This document shows, piece by piece, positions 1 through 7,951 of a stretch of 64,000 nucleotides of DNA (within the stretch, counting starts at the first letter, position 1; every line of letters starts with the position of its first letter). Where the stretch lies: NCBI RefSeq assembly GCF_028745505.1, contig NZ_JAQZZL010000001.1, forward strand, positions 2,353,818 to 2,417,817, written 5' to 3'. Below the pieces are notes generated by a model that was not told the DNA's origin, ran no database searches, and saw only the letters and a program-made list of their open reading frames with translations. The stretch is from Lentisphaera marina (GTDB taxonomy: Bacteria; Verrucomicrobiota; Lentisphaeria; Lentisphaerales; Lentisphaeraceae). The translations under genes and the position numbers were made by a program.

Positions 1-51
1 GAGACCATGATGATTTTTGTACGCCAAGTCTTTTTGCTTGATAATTTCATG

Positions 52-96
52 TATCCTAATAAGAATTATCCTAATAAGAATTATCCTAATAAGAAT
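52..96 (+). repeat. Three tandem copies of a 15-bp unit
   Basis: The unit TATCCTAATAAGAAT occurs three times head to tail immediately upstream of the first gene. It lies in an open frame (YPNKN x3) that continues into the gene, but the signal peptide starts after it, so it is more likely leader DNA than coding sequence. Confidence 0.85.
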
Positions 97-114
97 TTTA
101 AAAATTGGAATTTT

Positions 115-1743
115 ATGAATTATAAAAGCATCATTACGTCATTACTTTTCCTTGTTTCTTCTACAGCAAGTGCTGACCAAACAAGTACTGAACTTAAGGA
201 CAATAAAACAGCGCAAAAAGAGCTGCAGACTGAGCAGCAGGAGCAGATTATTTCACCTGAAACCGAAATGGCGATCATGCGGGTTATGAATCTGGAGAAT
301 CGCATTCAGACGCTTCAGACAGTTCCGGTAAAGATGAGTGATAATGACTTGGGTAATCATTTTTCCGGAACCTGGCTTTGCTTCACGACGATGCGGCTTA
401 ATGGTCAGTTGGGCCGGGGCATCATGCAACTGAATCTGAAGCAGGAAGGTGATCAAATTGCAGGTGACGGTGGTCAAATCAAGAAACCATTCGATCCAAC
501 CTCGACTATTCGTCCGATCGGTACGTGGTCTAGTATGACACCCTTCATTGGTCAATTCAAGAAGGCGTATCCGAAAGGTAGACACCACATGGCAGTAATA
601 GAGAGGCAGGGGCTTAAGTCGGGTACATGGGCGACCTTTACTGCAGTCCTGGCCGGTGATGGCCGCACGGCACGTGGCACCCTTGTCAATCGTGGTGGTA
701 ACTACGGTTTAATGTTCATGGTTAGAAGAGAATTCCTCGGAGATTTCAAGCATCTACTTACGGAAGAAGGTCGTCGCTTAGAAGCACAACGCAGATTGAT
801 TGGTATTGAGAAACTTGAGCTCGCTCTGGATACCGCGAGTATGGACACGGTTCGCATAGATTGGTGGAATAGAGACAAGAATAAAGACGGCAAATTACAA
901 TATAGCGAATTCTCACACCCTGACTGGAAGCGTGCTAATCGCAATAAAGACGAGGTTGTCGATTGGGCTGAGGAACTATCGGATCGCGTTCTTAAGAAAT
1001 TAGTTCAGGACGGGGACTTTTTAGCAAAGCATGGTAAGGATTCACAAAATCAATGGCCGTCGATTTATGCCTGGGGTGTTGCTCATCCTGGTTTTGAGCA
1101 GATCTTCTATTTCATCGATTGGAATCAAGATGGCAAGATCAGCGAAGCGGAATACACAGCCTTTAAAGATCAGCTTAAACTTTACAACAAAACGAATTCA
1201 CAGAGTAATAAAAAGATTTCTTTAAAGAAAAAGAGCTCTCCAAATGCTTCCCAATCGGATTCTCATATTAAGCAAATGGAGGCCACCTTCAGCAAAAAGA
1301 AACTGGATAGAGCACGTGAGATTTGGGCAGCTCTCGATAAGAATCGCGATAATATCTGGCAATACGCTGAATTTCCACATCCGGATTGGACGCGCGCCAA
1401 TCGCGATGGCGATGACGGTTTGAGCTGGAAAGAGGAATTGGCGGATAAAACTTTTAGAAGACAAGCAAAAACCTATCCGAAAAAATATGCTTCTTCATCA
1501 AAAAAGTCATGGCCCAATCAGCAAGCCTGGAATAATGATCGACCTGACTGTAAGACGCTTTTTACCTTCATTGATTGGAATAATGATGGAAAGATCACTA
1601 CTGCAGAGTACGAGGTTTTTGACGTGCAGGTCAAGTCCTATATCGACGGTTCCTACCCCAAAACAAACGAACAGGGAGAGACTGGCATGGAGGTTTTTCT
1701 GCGTCTGTCCGGTCAGCAGCCAAAAGCTGGAAAAAAGAAGTAG
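115..1743 (+). CDS. Secreted EF-hand protein with an unrecognised N-terminal domain
   Basis: A 542-residue protein if started at the ATG at 115, which gives a clean signal peptide (MNYKSIITSLLFLVSSTASA). The frame is open upstream to position 7, but that extension is only the 15-bp repeat and hides the signal peptide. Residues about 60-220 (from FSGTWLCFTTMR to MVRREFL) form a domain I do not recognise, rich in Gly and beta-like stretches. The C-terminal half carries EF-hand-like loops in two sets, including DKNKDGKLQYSEF near residue 253, DWNQDGKISEAEY near 335, NRDGDDGLSW near 429 and DWNNDGKITTAEY near 487, so calcium binding is likely. The two sets look like an internal duplication, each ending in an FxxIDWNxDGKI motif. 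Exported by inference; the enzymatic role, if any, is unknown. Confidence 0.8.
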   Translation: MNYKSIITSLLFLVSSTASADQTSTELKDNKTAQKELQTEQQEQIISPETEMAIMRVMNLENRIQTLQTVPVKMSDNDLGNHFSGTWLCFTTMRLNGQLGRGIMQLNLKQEGDQIAGDGGQIKKPFDPTSTIRPIGTWSSMTPFIGQFKKAYPKGRHHMAVIERQGLKSGTWATFTAVLAGDGRTARGTLVNRGGNYGLMFMVRREFLGDFKHLLTEEGRRLEAQRRLIGIEKLELALDTASMDTVRIDWWNRDKNKDGKLQYSEFSHPDWKRANRNKDEVVDWAEELSDRVLKKLVQDGDFLAKHGKDSQNQWPSIYAWGVAHPGFEQIFYFIDWNQDGKISEAEYTAFKDQLKLYNKTNSQSNKKISLKKKSSPNASQSDSHIKQMEATFSKKKLDRAREIWAALDKNRDNIWQYAEFPHPDWTRANRDGDDGLSWKEELADKTFRRQAKTYPKKYASSSKKSWPNQQAWNNDRPDCKTLFTFIDWNNDGKITTAEYEVFDVQVKSYIDGSYPKTNEQGETGMEVFLRLSGQQPKAGKKK

Positions 1744-1811
1744 TTGATCCAATGATTGAGAACAAGGAGTCAAGCTCATTAGCTCATTTAACCATTTTCT
1801 GGAGAAATAAG

Positions 1812-2795
1812 GTGAAGTATTCATATATTTTTTTAATACAGTTTTTATTTGTAGTTTCAATTTTTGCAAAAGAACCACAGATGCTTCTAAAAGGTGAACT
1901 CCTTATGAAGGATGACTTTGATGAGGCCATTGACAAAAGAAAGTGGAAAGTTCAGGGAATGACTGTGAAAAATGGTCAGTTAGAATGGGATGGTGGAGCC
2001 AAGATTGGTCCCCAGGGAGAAATCTCCCTCCGTGACCATATAGTAGAGTACACTTTTTCCTGTAATGGAAAATCCGTATATAATCAGTACTTGTATAATG
2101 ATCATTTAGGTCATGCGATTCTCTTTCGAATGCGTTCCACTACTAATTACTTAATGAAGTGGCAAGACCAAGATGTACTAAATAACTTTAAAGAGTACCC
2201 AGATCTTAGTGGATCCACTTTAAAGTCCGGTAAAGTTTACAATGTTGTGGTGGAAACAAGGGGGGATGAGATGCTGGTTCATATGGATGACGAGAATTTT
2301 TTATATGGCCGGAATCATCGAATTGACCGTGAAAAGACAAAGTTAGTCATTAATTTTGGAGGTCCGGGGACACTTGATTCTATCCGTATCTGGGAAGGGA
2401 AGCCTAATGAAAATTGGCAATCTAAGCGGAAAAGTATCATCGAACAAAAAAAGAAACGTGTCCCTAGGGATGTGGAATCTGATCCGGAGTTTGAGTACAA
2501 ATACGGCATCGCTTCTCTTCAGGTTTCTTTAAGGGAGAACAATGACTTAAATTATAAAAAAATAATAGACCAGATATCTAGTCATATGCAAGAGATCAAA
2601 GCCAGTTATCGCTTTTTTGGTGGTAAGGAAACCCCACAAAATAAAGCTGCAAAAAGAAAGGCAAAGTCTGATCCTGTTTACATAGAAATGGAAAGAAAAT
2701 TAAGTGCCTTAAAAAAACTCGAGTTGGATTACATAATGAGCAAGGATCCCTCGATTAAACCCTTTCGACGGGTCAAGAAGAAATCAAAAAAATAA
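1812..2795 (+). CDS. Secreted LamG/DUF1080-like beta-sandwich protein
   Basis: GTG start at 1812 preceded by GGAG 7 nt upstream; it places the hydrophobic segment YSYIFLIQFLFVVSIFA at the N-terminus as a signal peptide. Residues about 25-205 resemble a concanavalin-A-like fold of the DUF1080/LamG kind: GELLMKDDFDEAIDKRKW opening, VHMDDENFLYG, and a closing GTLDSIRIWEG strand. The remainder is a charged, probably helical tail with Lys/Glu-rich repeats. A paralog at 42568-43542 has the same architecture. The stop codon is followed in the same frame by 36 more codons similar to the paralog's C-terminus. Carbohydrate binding is a guess from the fold; no catalytic residues are evident. Confidence 0.7.
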   Translation: MKYSYIFLIQFLFVVSIFAKEPQMLLKGELLMKDDFDEAIDKRKWKVQGMTVKNGQLEWDGGAKIGPQGEISLRDHIVEYTFSCNGKSVYNQYLYNDHLGHAILFRMRSTTNYLMKWQDQDVLNNFKEYPDLSGSTLKSGKVYNVVVETRGDEMLVHMDDENFLYGRNHRIDREKTKLVINFGGPGTLDSIRIWEGKPNENWQSKRKSIIEQKKKRVPRDVESDPEFEYKYGIASLQVSLRENNDLNYKKIIDQISSHMQEIKASYRFFGGKETPQNKAAKRKAKSDPVYIEMERKLSALKKLELDYIMSKDPSIKPFRRVKKKSKK

Positions 2796-2906
2796 AAAGA
2801 GGCTAAAAAAAGCAATGAGGACTATAAAAAGATTTTTAATGAATTCGAAGCTTTAGAGAAGGCCGAGCTGGCGTATTTCTACAAGAAATTTCCAGAATTA
2901 AAATAA
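2796..2906 (+). pseudogene. Orphan C-terminal tail in frame after the stop codon
   Basis: Directly after the TAA at 2793-2795 the same frame continues for 36 codons, ending in AELAYFYKKFPELK and a second stop at 2904-2906. The segment resembles the C-terminus of the LamG-like paralog near 43.5 kb (EAKKS...EYKKL..AELAY). It has no start codon or RBS of its own. It is either a remnant of a deleted tandem paralog or an extension reached only by stop readthrough; a remnant is more likely because a second orphan copy lies at 4119-4228. Confidence 0.6.
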
Positions 2907-2997
2907 AAAATGTTACCGGACTGCGGCAGAATTATCGGTGCAGGGTCTTCTGAAGAGCTTTCCGAGTTTTTTATGATCAACAATAAAAGGTACCTAG

Positions 2998-4050
2998 ATG
3001 AGAAGAGTATGTTTATTTTTAATGGTGTTGAGTTTATTCTCGGCAAAGGCTCAGACGTCTGAAACAAACGCCCGCTTAAAGCAGGCTCTCAAGAAGTTTC
3101 CTCAGGCTGATAGCAATCAAGATGGTGTTCTGACATTAAAGGAGGCCATGGCTTTTAAGAATAAGTCAAATAAGAATAAGTCTTCGAAAGCTAAGGCTCC
3201 AAAGCTAAGTAAAGATTTATATTCCCGGCAAATGATGAATATAAAATATGGGACGCATGAACGCAACCTGATTGATTTATGGGTGGCTAAATCTGATAAA
3301 CCAACACCTCTGATGATTTTTATACATGGTGGGGGCTTTAAGGGCGGTGATAAAAGTAAAGGCTATAGGCATATACAGGAATATTTGAAAAATGGCATAT
3401 CCTTTGCCTCAATTAATTACCGTTATATAACGGAAAATGGGATTATGGCTTGCTTAAATGATAGTAAAAGAGCTTTGCAGTTTCTTCGTTATAAGGCTTC
3501 GGAGTTTAATTTAGATAAAACAAAATTTGCCTTGATGGGCAATAGTGCCGGGGCAGGAACTTCTTTCTGGCTGGCTTTTACTGATGACATGGCCAATCCG
3601 CAAAGTGAAGATCCTGTAGAACGCGAATCCACCAGAGTTTCAGCTGCTATTGGTTTTGGAGCTCAATGTAGTTATGATTTTGAACGCTGGCAGGAAGTGA
3701 TGGATATTAAGGGAAAAGGAGATCCAAGTGGGGCCTTGCTTTTTTATGGCGTTAAGCGTTTAGATCAGTTAGAAACTAAAGAGGGGAAAGCTTTGATTGA
3801 CAGTCTCGATATGCTCGACTTATTAAGCAAAGACGATCCACCTTTTTATGTTCATAACAGTCAGCCAGGAGGTCCGGTCAAGATCACTGATAAAAATCAT
3901 CTTTATCATCACGCCAATCACGCGAAAGCTTTAAAGGAGCGGGCCCTTAAAGTCGGCGTTGAACATTTGTGTATTGCCCCCCAAATAGGCATTATTGACT
4001 CGCCAAACAAAGATTTTATGGGTTTTGTCGTGAAGCAATTTAAGGACTGA
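2998..4050 (+). CDS. Secreted alpha/beta-hydrolase (esterase) with an N-terminal EF-hand
   Basis: Starts at ATG 2998 after an AAAGG box; signal peptide MRRVCLFLMVLSLFSAKA. Residues about 35-50 hold one EF-hand loop (DSNQDGVLTLKEAM), followed by a Lys/Ser linker. The catalytic domain starts near residue 80 and is of the carboxylesterase/acetyl-esterase type: HGGGF oxyanion-hole motif near residue 110, nucleophile elbow GNSAG near 180, and an Asn-His pair near the end (HHANHAKAL) as candidate for the catalytic His. The EF-hand links it to the first gene of the window, which uses the same module. In a neighbourhood of sulfatases and GH105 enzymes it may remove acyl groups from a polysaccharide, but substrate cannot be told from sequence. 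Confidence 0.85.
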   Translation: MRRVCLFLMVLSLFSAKAQTSETNARLKQALKKFPQADSNQDGVLTLKEAMAFKNKSNKNKSSKAKAPKLSKDLYSRQMMNIKYGTHERNLIDLWVAKSDKPTPLMIFIHGGGFKGGDKSKGYRHIQEYLKNGISFASINYRYITENGIMACLNDSKRALQFLRYKASEFNLDKTKFALMGNSAGAGTSFWLAFTDDMANPQSEDPVERESTRVSAAIGFGAQCSYDFERWQEVMDIKGKGDPSGALLFYGVKRLDQLETKEGKALIDSLDMLDLLSKDDPPFYVHNSQPGGPVKITDKNHLYHHANHAKALKERALKVGVEHLCIAPQIGIIDSPNKDFMGFVVKQFKD

Positions 4051-4118
4051 TAATTTCCACAATGCAGAGAAAGCCGGGACCGTTTAAAATAGCTCTGACA
4101 TTTTAAATAATGTCGTTT

Positions 4119-4228
4119 TTGGAGCCAGAAAAAGCAATAAGGACTATAAGAAGCTTTTGAGTGAATTCGAAGCTTTTGAGAAGGCCGAGCTGGCATACGT
4201 TTACAAAAAGTTTCCTGCACTCAAGTAA
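4119..4228 (+). pseudogene. Second orphan C-terminal tail
   Basis: Nucleotides 4130-4228 encode SNKDYKKLLSEFEAFEKAEL followed by AYVYKKFPALK and a stop, closely matching the orphan tail at 2796-2906, with an identical DNA core GAGAAGGCCGAGCTGGC. No upstream reading frame connects to it; the esterase gene ends 80 nt earlier in unrelated sequence. It looks like a leftover of a deleted LamG-like paralog. Confidence 0.6.
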
Positions 4229-4251
4229 AAATTATTTGCCTCAATCTTATT

Positions 4252-4269
4252 CGTGGGGATGCACCCACG
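4252..4269. repeat. Isolated hairpin word of the dispersed mosaic repeat
   Basis: CGTGGGGATGCACCCACG is a near-perfect inverted repeat. Variants of the same word (CGTGGGG..t..CACCCCAC) recur at 50.7, 50.8, 52.1, 62.2 and 62.3 kb within longer mosaics. Here it sits between convergent genes, where it could also help transcription termination. Confidence 0.6.
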
Positions 4270-4331
4270 CGGGGATAGGTCTGCCCCCCTAATGAGTTAG
4301 CTCAGTGTAAAGCACATAGCCATTCAATATT

Positions 4332-5756
4332 TCACTTCCCTTCAGACTGCCATTGTTTCATGAGAGCGATATTTTTGTCTTTAATATCGGATTTTCTGGT
4401 TGCTGCCATATCACTATCGTATTGTTCTTCAGCTTCAGGGAAACGGCCTTGGTCATCTGACTCGATAATCCAGTTTGCCAATATGCTGCGCATTTCTCGT
4501 AATTTGTTTTTATATTTCGGATCACCTGCGAGGTTTTTCAGTTCCCATTTATCTGATTTGAGTTCATATAACTCCTCTTCTGGACGGGTAGGAGAAAACA
4601 GCAACTTTTCCTGCAGATCATTTAACTTCCCTTCGGCCTGTAATTGTCGAAAGACGGGCATCCATGGCTTCCCATCTTTATACTGACAAGGTTGAAGATG
4701 GGGGCGTTTGGGGTAATAGTTGCGAATGTATTTAAAGTCCCCTGAGCGGACACTGCGAATACGGTCGACTGTCTCATCACAGCGATCTCTTGCTGAAATA
4801 ACATAATTGCGTGGCTCAGCTTGATCCCCAAATAGAGTTCTGCCCTGCATGTATGCGGGGATATCAATGCCAGCAAAATATAGAGAGCTGGCAGACATGT
4901 CTATATGAGCAATAACTTCTTCACGTAGGTTGGGTTTTAATTTTTCGGGAGCCCAGACGATGAAGGGGACCTTAGCACCTTCATCGTAGCAGAATTGTTT
5001 CCCTCTTGCCTGGCTGACACCGTGGTCAGTTAAAAAGAAAATGATGGTATTGTCTAAGAGTTTATCTTCTTTAAGGCGCTGCATGATTTTGCCAACTTCC
5101 AGGTCGGTGTACTGCACGCTATTTAAATAAATAGCCCAGTCGTGCTTAAAAGCAGCTACATCCGGATAATAAGGCGGTAGCTCGACCTGATCTTTGCTGA
5201 TCACATTTTTGAGTGCGGGTTCAATTTGCTTGTACCACTTATCAACATTACGAATTTTGCCACCTCGCAATTGAATTTGAGCAAAAAAGGGTTGACCTTT
5301 TTTGCGGCCCGACCAGTCAGGGCCATCGTAGAGATCGTTTCTCTTGTAAGAGAAATTGTAGTCTTCTTTACCGTATCTTCCGGTTTTCTCACTGCCGTTA
5401 CAGGTGTAGTAACCAGCCGCTTTAAAGAGTTCCGGAATTGTTTTGATGTGCTTGGCTAAGTGAATTTTAACTTTACCGCGTGAGCTCCTATGATGGTGAG
5501 CTCCAATGGCAGTCTGATACATGCCGGTAATCATGGCTGATCTAGCGGTAGAGCAGACAGGTGCGGTAACGTAGGCATTGCTAAAAACCTGTCCTTCTTT
5601 AGCGAGGCGGTCGACATGTGGGCTATGGACCAGGTTTTCCCCATTATAATTGAAATGAGACGACATATCCTCCACAACAATCCATAAAATATTTGGCCTT
5701 TCCGAGGCATTTATTGATAAGCATGTGAACAATGCAAAATATATAAAAAATTTCAT
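4332..5756 (-). CDS. Sulfatase, heparan N-sulfatase-like, with a CSTAR signature
   Basis: A 474-residue family S1 (formylglycine-type) sulfatase with signal peptide [19 protein letters not shown]. The metal-binding start motif is [13 protein letters not shown] near residue 20, and the active-site signature is [12 protein letters not shown] near residue 65. The third position of the C-x-P/A-x-R signature is Thr here, which is unusual. The C-terminal substrate-domain motif [16 protein letters not shown] is typical. It is the only complete sulfatase gene before 62 kb on the minus strand and is convergent with the esterase gene. It is likely exported to the periplasm or outside; the substrate is unknown, and the heparan N-sulfatase label rests on general sequence resemblance. 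Confidence 0.9.
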   Translation of the reverse strand: MKFFIYFALFTCLSINASERPNILWIVVEDMSSHFNYNGENLVHSPHVDRLAKEGQVFSNAYVTAPVCSTARSAMITGMYQTAIGAHHHRSSRGKVKIHLAKHIKTIPELFKAAGYYTCNGSEKTGRYGKEDYNFSYKRNDLYDGPDWSGRKKGQPFFAQIQLRGGKIRNVDKWYKQIEPALKNVISKDQVELPPYYPDVAAFKHDWAIYLNSVQYTDLEVGKIMQRLKEDKLLDNTIIFFLTDHGVSQARGKQFCYDEGAKVPFIVWAPEKLKPNLREEVIAHIDMSASSLYFAGIDIPAYMQGRTLFGDQAEPRNYVISARDRCDETVDRIRSVRSGDFKYIRNYYPKRPHLQPCQYKDGKPWMPVFRQLQAEGKLNDLQEKLLFSPTRPEEELYELKSDKWELKNLAGDPKYKNKLREMRSILANWIIESDDQGRFPEAEEQYDSDMAATRKSDIKDKNIALMKQWQSEGK

Positions 5757-5932
5757 TTTTAATCCTGAGGTCTTAAATATTTGTGAACGGAGGGGTGTAT
5801 GTCAGTATTTAGCTAACAGTTCATCATTTACAATCTATACATTTGCTGTTTAAAAGCTTTTAATCTTGAAGATATTCTTCATTTTTTGTTATTATTCTGT
5901 ATATAATTTACTTCTCGATTAGGTAGAATAGA

Positions 5933-6014
5933 GGGCATGATGCTTCGCATACGAAGGGACGCTGTCCCCTCGAACTCCCCTGTAAGGAAATACCTTTTCT
6001 TGACCAGGCGAATG
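5933..6014 (+). repeat. 82-bp direct repeat, copy 1
   Basis: Runs from GGGCATGATGCTTCGC to TTGACCAGGCGAATG. The second copy at 6073-6154 differs at only a few positions. Internal inverted pairs (CGCATACG, GGGACGCTGTCCC) give it a hairpin-rich character. Confidence 0.9.
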
Positions 6015-6072
6015 AGGATTTTACACCGCTTTATGGATAATCGTGATTATTTTCATGATTACCCAGAATAAA

Positions 6073-6154
6073 GGGCATGATGCTTCGCATACGAAGGGAC
6101 GCTGTCCCCTCGAACTCCCCTGCAAGGAAATGCCTTTCCTTGACCAGGCGAATG
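6073..6154 (+). repeat. 82-bp direct repeat, copy 2
   Basis: Near-identical to 5933-6014, 140 bp away. It ends exactly where the ThuA gene fragment begins, so it marks a recombination or insertion boundary. The 28 bp preceding it (GATTACCCAGAATAAAGG) resemble inverted sequence at 48.0 kb. Confidence 0.9.
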
Positions 6155-6476
6155 GTACTACAACATGCGTTGGGCTGATACTCCTTTTCATACTAATATC
6201 CTCCAGGGTATTCCAGATGCCGAAACTCGCCTAGGAAAAACTTCTCATCCACGTGGTCCTTATTCACATATTGTCGCGAATAAGGGACGTAAAGAAACTG
6301 TTCTTTGGTCAGTAGAAAGAAAAGATGGCGGCCGTGGCTTTGGTTTCACTGGCGGTCACTTTCATGCCAACTGGGCTAATGATGAATACCGTAAGCTCGT
6401 GCTCAATGAACTCAATTCGATGAATGCTATCTATCCGAATAAAGACGGAGTTGAATTAAAAGTTGAAATCCCCTGA
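6153..6476 (+). pseudogene. ThuA-domain gene fragment (3' half only)
   Basis: The open frame from WYYNMRWADTPFHTN to the stop encodes about 107 residues matching the C-terminal half of ThuA-like proteins: RKETVLWSVERKDGGRGFGF, then TGGHFHANWANDEYRKLVLN. The intact ThuA gene at 54306-55166 shows the same SGRGAGFTGGHFHKNWAND block in its last third. The 5' half, including any signal peptide and start, is replaced by the 82-bp repeat. An internal ATG at 6165 exists but no plausible RBS precedes it, so I treat it as a truncated, non-functional remnant. Confidence 0.8.
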
Positions 6477-6551
6477 GAAAGGCAAAAAACTATTCAATTA
6501 AGTGCATTGCTATAGCTCTGTTATTTACATTGCCTTGTACTGCCTAGACGG

Positions 6552-6836
6552 CAGCGCTCCAAAGTTAAATTCGCGCTTTGGAGCGCTGACGTCCCGAGGC
6601 TGTGTGAAAAATATAAAAACAGATCATATAAGGGCTGAAGGCCCGATAAACTGTAGCATGCACCGCGAGGTGCATGTTGTGATTCCTAATAAGAACAAAG
6701 GGCTGTAAGTCCGATACATTCAATGCTTTGTGTCGGTGCTAGGCACCTTTAATACGTTTTTCTTCTAAACGTGTAGCTATCGCTACACGCTATTTTCTTA
6801 CGGTGCGTTGCACCTAACAAGGTATTTTTCACACAG
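6552..6836. repeat. REP pair plus hairpin mosaic element
   Basis: Begins with a 13-bp inverted repeat (CAGCGCTCCAAAG at 6552, CTTTGGAGCGCTG at 6576), two facing REP-like units. The forward unit continues as GGAGCGCTGACGTCCCGAGG, then GCTGTGTGAAAAA. The element closes with TTTTTCACACAG at 6825-6836, the inverse of that. In between are short stem-loop words such as GGGCTGAAGGCCC, GCACCGCGAGGTGC, GGTGCTAGGCACC, GTGTAGCTATCGCTACAC and GGTGCGTTGCACC. The same plan, inverted and with other words, is seen at 27759-28084. No gene is visible in this 476-bp gap. Confidence 0.8.
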
Positions 6837-6952
6837 TCTGGTTTCGTCGGTATATTACGTATTTTTTTCGATATTCTATTCTCATGGAAACCTGTGATAA
6901 ATATTTTAGGAAGGGTAGTAGGACTTTAGTCCAGAGTCGGTGACTTAAGCTC

Positions 6953-7690
6953 TTAGGAATACTTTTTCCTGTACTCTCTAGGCGAAAGCCCATTTATCTT
7001 CTTAAACTGACGATTGAAATAGGTCTGATTATTAAAACCACAGGCAAATGAAATCTCTGTGATCGTTTCATCGGTTTTTAAAAGTCTTTCGGTGGCTTTT
7101 TCAATACGAACCTTTAGCAGGTAATTAATTGGGCTGCTGTTCATTGTGCTCTTAAACTTTCGGTTCAATTGACTCACAGAGAGACCAACAACTTTGGCTA
7201 GGTCGTCAGAACTTATATTTTCGCTGTAATGAGCATGCATGTATTCGATTACCTCAGATAGGTCAAAGAAGGGTTTTGCATCAGAACCGGCCATACGCAA
7301 ATCTCGGAACGTACAAAAAACCCCCTTGATATTCCCCTCTTCATCTCTAAGAGGCTGCTTGTGGGATATACACCATGAAATAACTCCATTCTTATCGGGA
7401 ACCATCCAGCGCTGATTGACAAACTTTTCTCCCGCTAAAACCTTCCTGTCTTCTTCAAGATAAAGCTCTGCCATATTCTTATCGTAAAAGTCATAATCCC
7501 CCTTACCCACCATCTCCTCTGGAGTACAACCTAACATATTTGCATAAGCTTGATTGACATAGACATACTTAGAATTCAAGTCTTTAACAAAACAGCGAGT
7601 ATCGATATAATAATCAAAGTACTTCAGGAAATCTTCGAGTGAAGACCTGAAGCCTAATGAATCAATATTTATTTCTCCGTCCATGCCCAA
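6953..7690 (-). CDS. PAS-AraC family transcriptional regulator
   Basis: A 245-residue cytoplasmic protein. Residues about 22-135 form a PAS fold (FVKDLNSKYVYVNQAYANML, WCISHKQPLRDEEGNIKG), which may sense a small ligand or redox state. Residues about 145-243 form an AraC-type pair of helix-turn-helix motifs: SSDDLAKVVGLSVSQLNRKF and, near the end, ITEISFACGFNNQTYFNRQF with the SPREYRKKY finish typical of the family. It diverges from the FAD oxidoreductase/GH105/sulfatase operon that begins at 7952, the usual position for a local activator of a polysaccharide-use operon; that assignment is inference. ATG at 7690 or 7684 are both possible starts. Confidence 0.9.
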   Translation of the reverse strand: MGMDGEINIDSLGFRSSLEDFLKYFDYYIDTRCFVKDLNSKYVYVNQAYANMLGCTPEEMVGKGDYDFYDKNMAELYLEEDRKVLAGEKFVNQRWMVPDKNGVISWCISHKQPLRDEEGNIKGVFCTFRDLRMAGSDAKPFFDLSEVIEYMHAHYSENISSDDLAKVVGLSVSQLNRKFKSTMNSSPINYLLKVRIEKATERLLKTDETITEISFACGFNNQTYFNRQFKKINGLSPREYRKKYS

Positions 7691-7895
7691 ATAGTGTTGT
7701 TTTTTTCTATTCTAACTCCCTTTATAGCAATCGTCTATCGAGAGTATGTAAATAGATCTCAATGACGATTAAAAATCGTGATAATTTAATGAGATTAAGA
7801 AAACTTTATTGCTCCTCAGCTTTCCAGTCCTAAATGAATAAACTTTGGGTCAGCCAAGTATTATTTTAAGAAACATAAAAAAACTAAAAATGTCC

Positions 7896-7926
7896 GGCAG
7901 GTTTTTATTTGACTCAAATAAATAAT
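7896..7926 (+). promoter_or_regulatory. GGCAGGTTTT-N10-AAAT promoter-like motif
   Basis: GGCAGGTTTTT at 7896-7906 with AAATAA starting exactly 20 nt after its first base. The same arrangement occurs upstream of the prepilin-like gene (20442), in the leader of the toroid gene (47859) and, on the minus strand, upstream of the ECF sigma gene (29986). Located 26-56 nt before the ATG at 7952. Probably a promoter recognised by an alternative sigma factor. Confidence 0.55.
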
Positions 7927-7951
7927 AAACAAACCATTTACAGGAGCCTTT

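Noticed and set aside
5213..5459. Plus-strand open frames opposite the sulfatase at 4332-5756
   Set aside because: They are shadows of the sulfatase coding frame without RBS or family resemblance.
6502..6708. Open frame across the REP/hairpin element
   Set aside because: It consists of palindromic repeat words, has no RBS and no protein family resemblance.
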